Source: Oxalicibacterium solurbis
GTDB lineage: Bacteria > Pseudomonadota > Gammaproteobacteria > Burkholderiales > Burkholderiaceae_D
Direction: 5' to 3'
Assembly (NCBI RefSeq): GCF_014635845.1
Contig: NZ_BMDP01000002.1
Coordinates: 682,001-746,000, forward strand
DNA length: 64,000 bases
A program made the translations under genes and the position numbers. A model generated the notes under the pieces. The model worked only from the letters and a program-made list of their open reading frames with translations. It was not told the origin of the DNA and ran no database searches. Shown here one piece after another: positions 55,818 to 64,000 of this stretch; positions within the stretch are counted from its first letter, which is position 1, and each line of letters starts with the position of its first letter.

Positions 55818-58253
55818 ATGTATCGACACTCACCGCGCGCCCATGTGCGCTCCATTGCGGCATCGCCTGCGCGAAACCTGAAGCGCCGTGCGCTTGCATT
55901 GGCGGTTGGCCATGCCTTGTTTGCATCGGCAGCCGGCACCGTATTGCTGACCATGCCTGCAGCTGTGCATGCCGAGCAGGCGCAGTCTGCACGCAAGCAT
56001 TACACGATCCCGGCCGGCTCATTGGAGACGGCATTGATCCGTCTCGGCCAGAGCGCCGGCGTCATGATTTCCTATACGGCAGCCGAGGTGGCCGGCAAGC
56101 AGACCGGCGGCATCGACGGCAGTTATACGGTGGGTGAAGCGCTCGTGATGCTGGTGGCTGGTACGGGGTTGCAACCGGTGGCCGAGACGAACGGTGGCTT
56201 CTCGTTGCACAAGGCGCCTGAAACGGATGGTGCAACGCCGGTTTCGACGCTGCCCGCTGTCAACGTGGTGACGAATGCGGAAAATGCCTTCGGCCCTGTC
56301 GTCGGCTATCGTGCAACGCGCTCGGCGACTGCTACCAAGACCGATACGCCGCTGGCGGAAACACCGCAGGCGGTAACTGTCGTCACCCGCGATCAGATCG
56401 TCGATCAGGGTGCGCTGAATCTTCAGGATGCGCTGACCTATGCCGCCGGCGTGCGTTCCGATGCTTATGGTCTGGATTCGCGTACCGATTCGATTCTCGT
56501 GCGCAGCGGTACGCCGGATTTGTACATCGACGGATTGCGGCAGGCGAACGATTATTACACCAGCGCGGCGCGTCCCGATCCGTTTACGCTGGAGCGCATC
56601 GAAGTGCTGCGCGGACCGGCGGCGATGATGTACGGGCAGGGCAGCACAGGGGGCGTGGTGAATCTGGTTAGCAAACGTCCGCAGGAAACCTTCCAGGGCG
56701 AAGTGGGCGTGCTGGTTGGTAACCGTGGATTGCGGCAGTTGCAGGCCGACGTTACCGGGCCGCTGACTGCCGACGGCGAATGGCTGTATCGGCTGGTAGC
56801 GGTTGGCCGTGATGCCGATACCCAGGTCAACTATGTGGAAGACGATCGCTCGTTACTGATGCCGTCGCTGACCTGGAAGCCGAATGGTGCCACGACACTG
56901 ACCCTGCAAGCGTTGATTCAGCGCGATCGCACCGGTTCGACGTCTCAGTTCCTGCCATGGGAGGGCATGGTGCTGCCTAATCCGAACGGTCGTGTTCCGA
57001 CGGGGCGTTTCATTGGAGAGCCGACCGACCGTTACGATACTGATCGTGAATCACTGGGTTATTTCCTCGAACATAAGTTCAATGATGAATGGACCTTCCG
57101 TCAGAATTTCCGCTACGCAGTTAACAAAGTGGATTATTTCACCCACTATGCGCGCGGTTGGTTGCGCACTGGCGGTACCGGCTTCCCGCTGGATCCGGTC
57201 AACCAGCGCATCATTGAGCGCGATGCGGATTACAGTGTCACCAAAGTGCATGTCGCGACGCTGGATCAACATCTACAAGGGAAAGTTCAGACAGGAAATG
57301 TGCATCACACGTTGCTTGCAGGTCTGGACTACACGCGTTATCGCCGCGATCGCGATTCGCAGTATGTAGCATCCTACGACACGATCGATATCTACGATCC
57401 GGTCTATGGCAATCCTGCTCCTGTTTCATTGTCGGAGGAGCCGCGTGCTGTGCAACGGCAAGTCGGTCTCTACTTGCAGGATCAAATGAAGATCGGTAGT
57501 AACTGGGTTGTGGTGGCAGGGTTGCGCCATGATCGTGCTAGCAATGAGGTGGAGGGCAGCGGGGATGAAAAGGATCGCGCGACCACGAAGCGTCTCGGTT
57601 TGATGTATCTGGCGGAAAACGGCTGGTCGCCGTATGTCAGTTATAGCGAATCTTTCACGCCGATCAGCGGTACCGATTTCTATGGTGAGCGTTATAAGCC
57701 AAAGCGAGGCAAGCAGGTCGAGGGTGGTGTCAAATACATGCCAGCGGATGGAGATAGCCAAGTCACTGCTGCGATCTGGAGCATCCGCGAAGAAAACCAG
57801 CAGATTCAAGATCCGAATAATGGAAACAACCAGATCCAGGCAGGCCGTACGAAGAGCCGCGGCGTAGAACTGGAATGGCGGGGAGCCATTACGAAGAGCA
57901 TAGACGTGCTGGCACACTACAACTACACCGATCTGGATGAAGATCTCGACGACGTGCCGCAGCATCAGGCAGCGCTGTGGGGGAAATGGCGTTTCTCGGT
58001 GGCAGGCCTGGATGGTTTCTCCGCCGGAGCCGGTGTACGTTACATGAGTTCCTTCCGCGATGGCGATGCACCGACCACGCCGTCCGTCACGCTGTATGAC
58101 GCGATGCTGGCATGGGAAAACCGTCATTGGCGTTATGCGTTGAACATCAACAACCTGACCGACGAGGTCTACGTGGCAAGCTGCCTTTCGCGCGGCGATT
58201 GCTGGTACGGTGCACGCCGCAGCGTAGTTGCTAGTGCAACCTATCGTTTTTAA
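55818..58253 (+). CDS. TonB-dependent siderophore receptor with signalling (STN) domain
   Basis: An 811-residue outer-membrane transducer. After a long signal peptide (cleavage likely after VHA, residue 52) comes an STN domain (KHYTIPAGSLETALIRLGQS, about 60-110), which touches FecR, then the plug (TDTPLAETPQAVTVVTRDQI, LRGPAAMMYGQGSTGG) and a 22-strand barrel ending in ATYRF. The plug type is that of the FpvA/FhuE/FoxA siderophore group; the ligand cannot be told. AGGAA precedes the ATG at 55818. The barrel part around 57.2-57.9 kb looks less GC-rich than the plug part. A strong terminator follows. Confidence 0.9.
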   Translation: MYRHSPRAHVRSIAASPARNLKRRALALAVGHALFASAAGTVLLTMPAAVHAEQAQSARKHYTIPAGSLETALIRLGQSAGVMISYTAAEVAGKQTGGIDGSYTVGEALVMLVAGTGLQPVAETNGGFSLHKAPETDGATPVSTLPAVNVVTNAENAFGPVVGYRATRSATATKTDTPLAETPQAVTVVTRDQIVDQGALNLQDALTYAAGVRSDAYGLDSRTDSILVRSGTPDLYIDGLRQANDYYTSAARPDPFTLERIEVLRGPAAMMYGQGSTGGVVNLVSKRPQETFQGEVGVLVGNRGLRQLQADVTGPLTADGEWLYRLVAVGRDADTQVNYVEDDRSLLMPSLTWKPNGATTLTLQALIQRDRTGSTSQFLPWEGMVLPNPNGRVPTGRFIGEPTDRYDTDRESLGYFLEHKFNDEWTFRQNFRYAVNKVDYFTHYARGWLRTGGTGFPLDPVNQRIIERDADYSVTKVHVATLDQHLQGKVQTGNVHHTLLAGLDYTRYRRDRDSQYVASYDTIDIYDPVYGNPAPVSLSEEPRAVQRQVGLYLQDQMKIGSNWVVVAGLRHDRASNEVEGSGDEKDRATTKRLGLMYLAENGWSPYVSYSESFTPISGTDFYGERYKPKRGKQVEGGVKYMPADGDSQVTAAIWSIREENQQIQDPNNGNNQIQAGRTKSRGVELEWRGAITKSIDVLAHYNYTDLDEDLDDVPQHQAALWGKWRFSVAGLDGFSAGAGVRYMSSFRDGDAPTTPSVTLYDAMLAWENRHWRYALNINNLTDEVYVASCLSRGDCWYGARRSVVASATYRF

Positions 58254-58270
58254 AGTTTTCAGCGAAGATA

Positions 58271-58310
58271 AAAACGGGCGCGACGCGAATAGGCGTCGTG
58301 CCCGTTTTTT
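58271..58310. terminator. Bidirectional Rho-independent terminator after the TonB receptor gene
   Basis: AAAACGGGC plus CGACGC (58271-58286, one wobble pair) pair with GCGTCG and GCCCGTTTT (58293-58308), making a stem of about 16 bp around GAATAG with a run of T after it and A before it. It lies between the convergent receptor and DUF1348 genes and can serve both. Confidence 0.9.
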
Positions 58311-58359
58311 ACTCATCAACCACACCACACGATAATTTTGCCGTGTGGCGATTAAGCAA

Positions 58360-58839
58360 TTACAGTCCCAATTCAGACAACCCCGGATGATCATCCGGAC
58401 GACGGCCCAGCGGCCAGTGGAACTTGCGTTCCGATTCCTTGATCGGCAGATCGTTGATGCAGGCGTGACGCACTTTCATCAAACCATCCTCACCGAATTC
58501 CCAGTTTTCGTTGCCGTAGGAGCGGAACCAGTTGCCGGCGTCGTCGTGCCATTCGTAGGCATAGCGCACGGCGATGCGGTTGTCGGTGAAGGCCCACAGT
58601 TCCTTGATCAGGCGATAGTCGAGTTCCTTCGCCCATTTGCGCGCGAGGAAGGCTTGCGCTTCGTCGCGGTTCTTGATGAATTCGGCGCGGTTGCGCCATT
58701 TGGTATCGACGCTGTAGGCGAGGGCGACCTTGGCCGGATCGCGGCCGTTCCAGCCGTCTTCTGCGAGGCGGATTTTCTGGATGGCGGTTTCACGAGTGAA
58801 GGGTGGCAGCGGCGGGCGAACGTTCGGATTGGCGGACAT
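58360..58839 (-). CDS. DUF1348 family protein, NTF2/SnoaL-like fold
   Basis: A 159-residue protein with the DUF1348 signatures [72 protein letters not shown] and the late [21 protein letters not shown]. The fold is a small alpha-beta cone used by isomerases and hydrolases; no activity is established for this family. AAGGAG is six bases before the ATG. It lies 100 bases downstream of the TetR gene on the same strand and is probably controlled by it. Confidence 0.9.
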   Translation of the reverse strand: MSANPNVRPPLPPFTRETAIQKIRLAEDGWNGRDPAKVALAYSVDTKWRNRAEFIKNRDEAQAFLARKWAKELDYRLIKELWAFTDNRIAVRYAYEWHDDAGNWFRSYGNENWEFGEDGLMKVRHACINDLPIKESERKFHWPLGRRPDDHPGLSELGL

Positions 58840-58905
58840 GCGGTTCTCCTTGAAATAAGTGGGCGGAAAAAGCGACTACAAAACGACAGACGACTGCAAA
58901 TGAAA

Positions 58906-58934
58906 ACGGAGAAGACACATCGATCCATCTCCGT
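58906..58934 (-). terminator. Weak hairpin between the TetR and DUF1348 genes
   Basis: ACGGAGA and TCTCCGT form a 7-bp stem with a 15-base loop; on the minus strand TTTCATT follows. It lies just after the TetR stop and could reduce, rather than stop, read-through into the DUF1348 gene. Confidence 0.35.
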
Positions 58935-58939
58935 GAAAA

Positions 58940-59518
58940 CTATTCGGCTCGATTGCCAAGCAGCTTGCGCGCAAGCTGCTTTCCCTTGCGGGCGGCATTC
59001 CGGTCGTTCATGACCAGCGCCACCGTGATGGCGCCGTCGATCAGCATCAGGAATTCATAGGCCAGTTCTTCCGGATCGGCTGCGCCGTATTCCTTCGTCA
59101 GCTGTAGCAGGTAATCGTGCAGCTTGACCTTGTGCAGCTTCGAGACGGCACGGATCGGATCGGTTGGATCGCCGATCTCGCCGGCGGCGTTGATGAATGC
59201 ACAGCCGCGGAAATCCGGCGTGAAAAACCATTGTTCCAGCGCATCGAAAGTTGCCAGCAGCTTGCCGGCCGGCGTGCCGCCTTTCTCGCTTTCGGTGATG
59301 AACCAGTTCATCCAGCGTTCGTCGCGTTTGCGTAGCGCTTCGGCAACCAGTTCGTCCTTGGTCTTGAAATGACGATAGATCGTCTTGCGGGCAACGCCGG
59401 ATACCTTGACGATCTGGTCCATGCCGGTGGCGCCGATGCCACCGGCGTAGATCAGCCGCTCGGTGGTGTCGAGCAGTTTTTTCAGCGTGTCGTTGGGTGT
59501 GTCGATGTCGGTTTGCAT
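58940..59518 (-). CDS. TetR family transcriptional regulator
   Basis: A 192-residue repressor with the N-terminal TetR helix-turn-helix (LLDTTERLIYAGGIGATGMDQI, VSGVARKTIYRHFKTKDELVAEAL) and a helical ligand domain (WFFTPDFRGCAFINAAGE; that cysteine-containing motif is frequent in this subgroup). The upstream region holds two near-identical palindromes, one inside the promoter spacer and one between the promoter and the start, so strong autoregulation is predicted. The likely further target is the DUF1348 gene downstream, and perhaps the divergent DUF1275 gene. Confidence 0.92.
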   Translation of the reverse strand: MQTDIDTPNDTLKKLLDTTERLIYAGGIGATGMDQIVKVSGVARKTIYRHFKTKDELVAEALRKRDERWMNWFITESEKGGTPAGKLLATFDALEQWFFTPDFRGCAFINAAGEIGDPTDPIRAVSKLHKVKLHDYLLQLTKEYGAADPEELAYEFLMLIDGAITVALVMNDRNAARKGKQLARKLLGNRAE

Positions 59519-59524
59519 GATGGT

Positions 59525-59538
59525 AGAACGGTCGTTCT
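59525..59538. promoter_or_regulatory. TetR operator 1
   Basis: The dyad AGAACGGTCGTTCT lies six bases before the TetR start codon. It is part of a 21-base unit (59520-59540) repeated 33 bases away with one base changed. Dyad arms: AGAACG and CGTTCT. Confidence 0.8.
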
Positions 59539-59552
59539 CTTTTGTTGAATGA

Positions 59553-59582
59553 ATGGTAGAACGATCGTTCTCTATGCGTCAA
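59553..59582 (-). promoter_or_regulatory. TetR gene promoter with embedded operator 2
   Basis: On the minus strand TTGACG (59577-59582) and TACCAT (59553-59558) are 18 bases apart. The second palindrome, AGAACGATCGTTCT at 59558-59571, fills the spacer. Repressor bound there would exclude RNA polymerase. Both dyads face the same side of the helix (33 bases, about three turns). Confidence 0.8.
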
Positions 59583-59772
59583 GCGCTTTTGTGAAAAAAA
59601 TGCGACGCGGCGAAAAATTCTGGATGCGGCCATACGCTGGCATGGAAATGGCATGGCTGCGTCGGGGCCTTTATCGGTGCCTGCATCGACGCTTTGCACT
59701 GTGGAGCATTGCCGTCTTGCATATAGAATTGCCGCTTCGGATCGAATGGATAAAAAGACAGGGAAAGAACGC

Positions 59773-60462
59773 ATGGCACTGAAACCGAACGTCCCCAAGC
59801 TGCTGAGCCTGAATGCCGGGTTTGTCGACACGATGGGTTTCCTGATGCTGCACGGCCTATTCACCGCACATGTGACGGGCAACTTCGTCACGTTGGGCGC
59901 GTCGATGGCGCAGGGAGCTTCGGGTGCGGTCGCCAAGCTGCTGGCCTTGCCGGTGTTTTGCGTCGTGGTAGTAGCGATGCGTTTGCTGCGCTACTGGCTG
60001 CTCGCATGGGGTTTGCCGGTGTTGCGCACCTTTCTGGGGCTGATGCTGATTCTGCTGATCGTCAGTGCGGCGCTGGCAATCTACTGGGGGCCATTCCACG
60101 ACGGCGACACCTGGCAGGCGATCGCGACCGGCATGATGCTGGTGACGGCAATGTCGATCCAGAACGCGGTGCAGAAAGTGCATCTTTCCAATGCGCCACC
60201 GACCACGCTGATGACGGGGACGACCACGCAGATCATGCTGGACGTGGCCGATCTGCTGCACGGCGCTTCGGGACAGCAACTGGCGGATATCAAGGCACGC
60301 CTGTCGGTGATGGCGAGCAGCCTGGCGGCATTCGCCATCGGCTGCATGATCGGCGCGCTGGCCTATTTGTGGGTGGGCGTCTGGTGCGCCGTCATTCCGC
60401 CGTTGCTGGTGCTGTGGACCAGCCTGCTGCGCGATGCGGTGCCGGCTGCAATACCGCAATGA
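59773..60462 (+). CDS. DUF1275 (YoaK) family membrane protein
   Basis: A protein of 229 residues with about six membrane segments. Family hallmarks are GFVDTMGFLMLHGLFTAHVT followed by GNFVTLG near the start, the AIATGMMLVTAMSIQNAVQ segment and TTLMTGTTTQIMLDVADLL. Function unknown. I chose the ATG at 59773, preceded by AGGGAAAG; an in-frame ATG at 59746 is possible. It is divergent from the TetR gene, about 200 bases from its operators. Confidence 0.85.
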   Translation: MALKPNVPKLLSLNAGFVDTMGFLMLHGLFTAHVTGNFVTLGASMAQGASGAVAKLLALPVFCVVVVAMRLLRYWLLAWGLPVLRTFLGLMLILLIVSAALAIYWGPFHDGDTWQAIATGMMLVTAMSIQNAVQKVHLSNAPPTTLMTGTTTQIMLDVADLLHGASGQQLADIKARLSVMASSLAAFAIGCMIGALAYLWVGVWCAVIPPLLVLWTSLLRDAVPAAIPQ

Positions 60463-60548
60463 CATGCTGCGTGAAAAAACGTAACTGTCTGCCGGGAATA
60501 GCAATCTCTGCTTCATAATCGAAGGCCGATCATCCTTACGCGCCGCCG

Positions 60549-62192
60549 ATGCATTCCGTCACCATTTCGCTTGTTCTGCTGCTGGCTGTCGTGGCTGCCG
60601 GTTTCATCGCCCGCATGCTGCCGCTCAAGATGCCGCTGCCGCTGGTGCAGATTGCCGTCGGTGCCGGCCTTTCATACGGATTCGGCCTGCGCGTGCCGCT
60701 CGATCCGGAATTCTTCTTCCTGTTCTTCATTCCGCCGCTGCTGTTCCTCGACGGCTGGCGCATCCCGAAAAGCGCCTTCTTCCGCGACGTGCGGCCCATC
60801 ATGACGCTGGCGATCGGACTGGTGCTGTTCACGGTTCTGGGTGTCGGCTATTTCATCCACTGGATGATTCCGTCGGTGCCGCTGGCGGCGGCGCTGGCGC
60901 TGGCCGCGATCCTGTCGCCGACCGATCCGGTGGCGGTGTCGGCAATCGCGTCGCAAAGCCCGATTCCGTCGCGGCTGATGCACATCCTCGAAGGTGAATC
61001 GCTGCTCAACGATGCGTCGGGGCTGGTCTGTTTCCGTTTTGCCGTCGCAGCTGTGATTACGGGGACTTTTTCTCTGGTGGATGCGTCGCTGAATTTCCTG
61101 ATGGCGGCCGGCGGCGGCCTGCTGGTTGGGATTGCGGTGGCGTGGCTGGTCGGCATACTGAATCGCTGGCTGGTCACAGTGGCAGGCGAGGATCCGGGCG
61201 GACAGATCCTGATCAGCCTGCTAGTGCCGTTTGCCGCCTATCTGGCTGCGGATCACATGAGCGTGTCCGGCATTCTGGCAGCAGCTGCGGCCGGCATCAC
61301 CACGCATTACGCCGACATGTTCGGCCGCCGCCTCGCTTCGACGCGCATGCAGCGCATTGCGGTCTGGGACACGATCCAGATGGCGCTCAACGGCGTGATC
61401 TTCGTGATCCTCGGCGCGCAATTGCGTACCACCATCGAGGGATTGCCTGCGGTGGCAGCCGAATTGGGAATGAGTCATCCGGCGTGGCTGTTGCTGTACG
61501 TGGTGGCCATCACAGCGGTGCTGGCCGTGCTGCGTTTCCTGTGGGTCTGGAGTTCGCTGAAGTTCACGCTGTTCCGCAAGCGTCGCGATCAGGAGGAAGC
61601 GACCAAGCCATCGCTGCGTTTGCTGCTGATGACGGCATTCGCCGGCGTGCGCGGCGCGGTGACGCTGGCCGGCATACTGACCTTGCCATTGCTGATGCCT
61701 GATGGCAGCCTGTTTCCGAAGCGCGATCTGCTGATCTTTCTCGCCAAGGGCGTGATCCTGCTGTCGCTGCTGAGTGCGAGCATTGCGCTGCCGCTGCTTA
61801 CGCGCAACCTGAAATTCGTGCCGCAGCCGATAGTTGGCAAGGAAGAGGGCTGGGCGCGTGCAGCGGCGGCGGAAGCGGCGCTGCGCCATCTCGGCAGAAT
61901 TGCCCAGCCGGGCGAAAAACGCGGTTACGATGCCAATCCCGAAGCCATCGCACGGGTGACGGAACTGTATCGGCGGCGGCTGGATTACGGCACCAGTGAT
62001 GGCGACGAAGCGATGCGGGCGCGTACCGTGGCCGAGGCGGAGCGCAATCTGCGGCTGGAGGCGATCCACGCCGAGCGCGAGGAATTGTTCCAGTTGTGGC
62101 TGCACAGCAAGCTCGACGACGGATTGCACAGACGCTTGCTGCGGGAACTGGACCTGACCGAAGGCGCGCTATCGCGGGATTCGGAACATTAA
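60549..62192 (+). CDS. CPA1-type Na+/H+ (cation/proton) antiporter
   Basis: A 547-residue inner-membrane protein with about 12 hydrophobic segments and the family motifs FFLFFIPPLLFLDGWRIPKS-like FIPPLLFLDGWR, LAAILSPTDPVAVSAI with the transport aspartate, EGESLLNDASGLVCF and the AFAGVRGAVTLAGILTLPL helix. A cytoplasmic tail of about 130 residues (from VPQPIVGKEEG) is charged and helical. It probably works in pH or sodium balance. No promoter or partner gene is evident; it lies between the DUF1275 and queE genes. Confidence 0.9.
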   Translation: MHSVTISLVLLLAVVAAGFIARMLPLKMPLPLVQIAVGAGLSYGFGLRVPLDPEFFFLFFIPPLLFLDGWRIPKSAFFRDVRPIMTLAIGLVLFTVLGVGYFIHWMIPSVPLAAALALAAILSPTDPVAVSAIASQSPIPSRLMHILEGESLLNDASGLVCFRFAVAAVITGTFSLVDASLNFLMAAGGGLLVGIAVAWLVGILNRWLVTVAGEDPGGQILISLLVPFAAYLAADHMSVSGILAAAAAGITTHYADMFGRRLASTRMQRIAVWDTIQMALNGVIFVILGAQLRTTIEGLPAVAAELGMSHPAWLLLYVVAITAVLAVLRFLWVWSSLKFTLFRKRRDQEEATKPSLRLLLMTAFAGVRGAVTLAGILTLPLLMPDGSLFPKRDLLIFLAKGVILLSLLSASIALPLLTRNLKFVPQPIVGKEEGWARAAAAEAALRHLGRIAQPGEKRGYDANPEAIARVTELYRRRLDYGTSDGDEAMRARTVAEAERNLRLEAIHAEREELFQLWLHSKLDDGLHRRLLRELDLTEGALSRDSEH

Positions 62193-62234
62193 TGGCAAAG
62201 CGCGGTGTACTCTGCCTGCAGAGCGTCGCTGATC

Positions 62235-62240
62235 TATAAT
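62235..62240 (+). promoter_or_regulatory. -10 box of the queE promoter
   Basis: A perfect TATAAT lies 35 bases before the queE GTG. The best -35 sequence at 17 bases (CTGCCT) matches poorly. Confidence 0.45.
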
Positions 62241-62275
62241 GGCGGGTTCCGTTTCCATCGAATGAGGCCCTCACC

Positions 62276-62911
62276 GTGACGTACAGCGTCAAGGAAATTT
62301 TCTACACGTTGCAAGGCGAAGGCGCCCAGGCTGGGCGTCCGGCGGTGTTCTGCCGTTTCGCCGGCTGCAATCTGTGGACGGGGCGAGAAAGCGATCGCGC
62401 GACGGCCATCTGCCGCTTCTGCGATACCGATTTCGTCGGCACCGACGGCGAAGGCGGTGGCAAGTTTGCCGATGCAATCAAGCTGGCGCAGACCATCGAT
62501 GCGCTGTGGCCGGCTTCCTATGCTGCGAGCAAATACGTCGTCTTTACCGGTGGCGAACCGCTGCTGCAGCTGGATGCCGCATTGATCGATGCGATGCACG
62601 CGGCCGGCTTCGAGATCGCGATCGAAACCAACGGCTCGCTGCCGGTGCCAGATGGTGTGGACTGGGTTTGCGTGAGCCCCAAGATCGGTGCGCCGCTGGT
62701 GGTGCGCCGCGGCAGCGAACTCAAGGTCGTTATTCCGCAGAAAAACCAGTCGCTGGACGATTATGAAGACCTGGTCTTCGACCACTTTTTCGTGCAGCCG
62801 ATGGACGGCCCGCAGCAGGAAGAAAACACGCGTCTCGCGATCGACGTCTGCAAGCGTAATCCGAAATGGAAGCTGAGCCTGCAGACCCACAAACTTTTAC
62901 AGATACCGTAA
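62276..62911 (+). CDS. queE: 7-carboxy-7-deazaguanine synthase
   Basis: QueE is a radical SAM enzyme that contracts carboxytetrahydropterin to 7-carboxy-7-deazaguanine on the queuosine path. The 211-residue protein binds its cluster through C31, C46 and C49, a C-x14-C-x2-C pattern instead of the usual C-x3-C-x2-C; this variant is known from the Burkholderia multivorans enzyme. VVFTGGEPLLQ is the SAM-binding GGE motif. Translation starts at a GTG. queD follows after four bases, so it feeds directly from the product of its neighbour. Confidence 0.93.
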   Translation: MTYSVKEIFYTLQGEGAQAGRPAVFCRFAGCNLWTGRESDRATAICRFCDTDFVGTDGEGGGKFADAIKLAQTIDALWPASYAASKYVVFTGGEPLLQLDAALIDAMHAAGFEIAIETNGSLPVPDGVDWVCVSPKIGAPLVVRRGSELKVVIPQKNQSLDDYEDLVFDHFFVQPMDGPQQEENTRLAIDVCKRNPKWKLSLQTHKLLQIP

Positions 62912-62915
62912 TCCC

Positions 62916-63365
62916 ATGCTGACCATCACCCGCAAGCTCGAATTCGACGCCGGCCACCGCATTCCCGATCACAAGAGCCAGTGCCGCAATCTGCACGGCC
63001 ATCGCTATGTGCTGGAAATCACGCTGGTCGGCAATGTCATCGAAGAGGAAGGCAGCTCGGACAACGGCATGATCATGGATTTCTCCGACATCAAGTCGCT
63101 GGCGAAGCAACACCTGATCGACGTCTGGGACCACGCCTTCCTGGTTTATGAAAAGGATGACAAGGTGCGGGGCTTTCTGGAAAGCATTCCGGGACACAAG
63201 ACCGTCATCATCAACCGCATTCCGACAGTGGAAAATCTGGCGCAGACCGCGTTCGATATCCTGAACGCCGTCTACACCGACCGCTACGGCACCGGCCTGC
63301 GCCTGCACAAGCTGGTGCTGCACGAAACGCCGAACTGCTGGGCCGAAATCACGGCGGAAAGCTGA
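62916..63365 (+). CDS. queD: 6-carboxytetrahydropterin synthase
   Basis: QueD converts dihydroneopterin triphosphate to 6-carboxytetrahydropterin, the step before QueE. The 149-residue T-fold protein has the zinc histidines in FDAGHRI (H14) and LHGHRY (H27, H29), the catalytic cysteine C23 in SQCRNLHGH, and the late ETPNCWAEI. It is unusually long for QueD, with an insertion around VIEEEGSSDNGMIMDFSDIK that is normal for the proteobacterial group. It lies between queE and tadA with gaps of four and six bases. Confidence 0.94.
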   Translation: MLTITRKLEFDAGHRIPDHKSQCRNLHGHRYVLEITLVGNVIEEEGSSDNGMIMDFSDIKSLAKQHLIDVWDHAFLVYEKDDKVRGFLESIPGHKTVIINRIPTVENLAQTAFDILNAVYTDRYGTGLRLHKLVLHETPNCWAEITAES

Positions 63366-63884
<519 letters not shown>

Positions 63885-63905
63885 TCTCCGGCCGCGCCCT
63901 GAGCG

Positions 63906-63935
63906 CTGGCACGATCGTTTATCCGACGGTATGAT
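63906..63935 (+). promoter_or_regulatory. Promoter pointing off the right edge
   Basis: CTGGCA (63906-63911) and TATGAT (63930-63935) are 18 bases apart. No complete gene follows before the window ends; an open frame from an ATG at 63942 continues to the last base but is too short to identify. Confidence 0.4.
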
Positions 63936-64000
63936 CGCAGCATGCATGCGCGGTCCGACTGGCGGCCGCTTTTTCTTTTTCCTCATTCCACGAAAGCACG

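Overview
The window reads as a chromosomal segment of a betaproteobacterium, most likely a member of Burkholderiales family Oxalobacteraceae (Herminiimonas/Janthinobacterium/Collimonas-like). This rests on protein character and gene order (dapC-dapD-pilU-yffB-dapE, smc-zipA-ligA, rpsB-tsf-pyrH-frr-uppS-cdsA-dxr-rseP-bamA-skp-lpxD-fabZ-lpxA-lpxB-rnhB, smpB/ratA-ratB, guaB/guaA) and on moderately high GC with strong GC bias at third codon positions. It is an inference from reading, not from a database search. Gene density is very high. I see no rRNA, tRNA, CRISPR array, insertion sequence or prophage.

Layout. 1-1031: end of an ectoine-type amino-acid ABC transporter (permease tail and ATPase). 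1103-9775 (minus strand): a DUF2520 Rossmann protein, a YheS-like ABC-F ATPase, the ribosomal protein L3 methyltransferase PrmB, then the succinylase branch of diaminopimelate/lysine synthesis (dapC, dapD, dapE) with pilU and an ArsC-like gene set between dapD and dapE. 9884-18478 (plus): smc, zipA, ligA, galU, def. 18506-22710 (minus): map, glnD and an rRNA pseudouridine synthase. 22819-38487 (plus): a long essential block for translation (rpsB, tsf, frr), UMP kinase, isoprenoid and phospholipid precursors (dxr, uppS, cdsA), outer-membrane biogenesis (rseP, bamA, skp), lipid A (lpxD, fabZ, lpxA, lpxB), rnhB and a SpoU-type methyltransferase. 38484-41953: the divergent pair ppsR/ppsA. 42090-43521: NfeD/stomatin pair. 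43574-45395: smpB, ratA, ratB and a DUF4124 protein. 45583-49751: guaB and guaA with a diguanylate cyclase gene between them, closed by a very strong terminator.

From about 49.8 to 62.2 kb the content is accessory: an AraC regulator with an NDH-2-like FAD oxidoreductase and a metallo-beta-lactamase-fold hydrolase; a Fur-controlled ECF sigma / FecR / TonB-dependent transducer module for iron or siderophore uptake; a TetR regulator with two near-identical operators and a DUF1348 partner; a DUF1275 membrane protein; and a CPA1-type cation/proton antiporter. The window ends with queE, queD and tadA, which act on tRNA wobble-base modification, and a promoter that points off the right edge.

The observations I consider most worth following are the c-di-GMP synthase inside the GMP synthesis operon, the twin TetR operators built into one promoter, a degenerate tandem duplication that forms the leader and start of the metallo-hydrolase gene, a 22-codon open frame with a good ribosome binding site in the otherwise empty 52.2-52.75 kb interval, and a perfect 22-bp palindrome next to a REP-like hairpin downstream of dapE. 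I did not find a convincing wholly new multi-gene system; the AraC/oxidoreductase/hydrolase island is the set whose function is least predictable.
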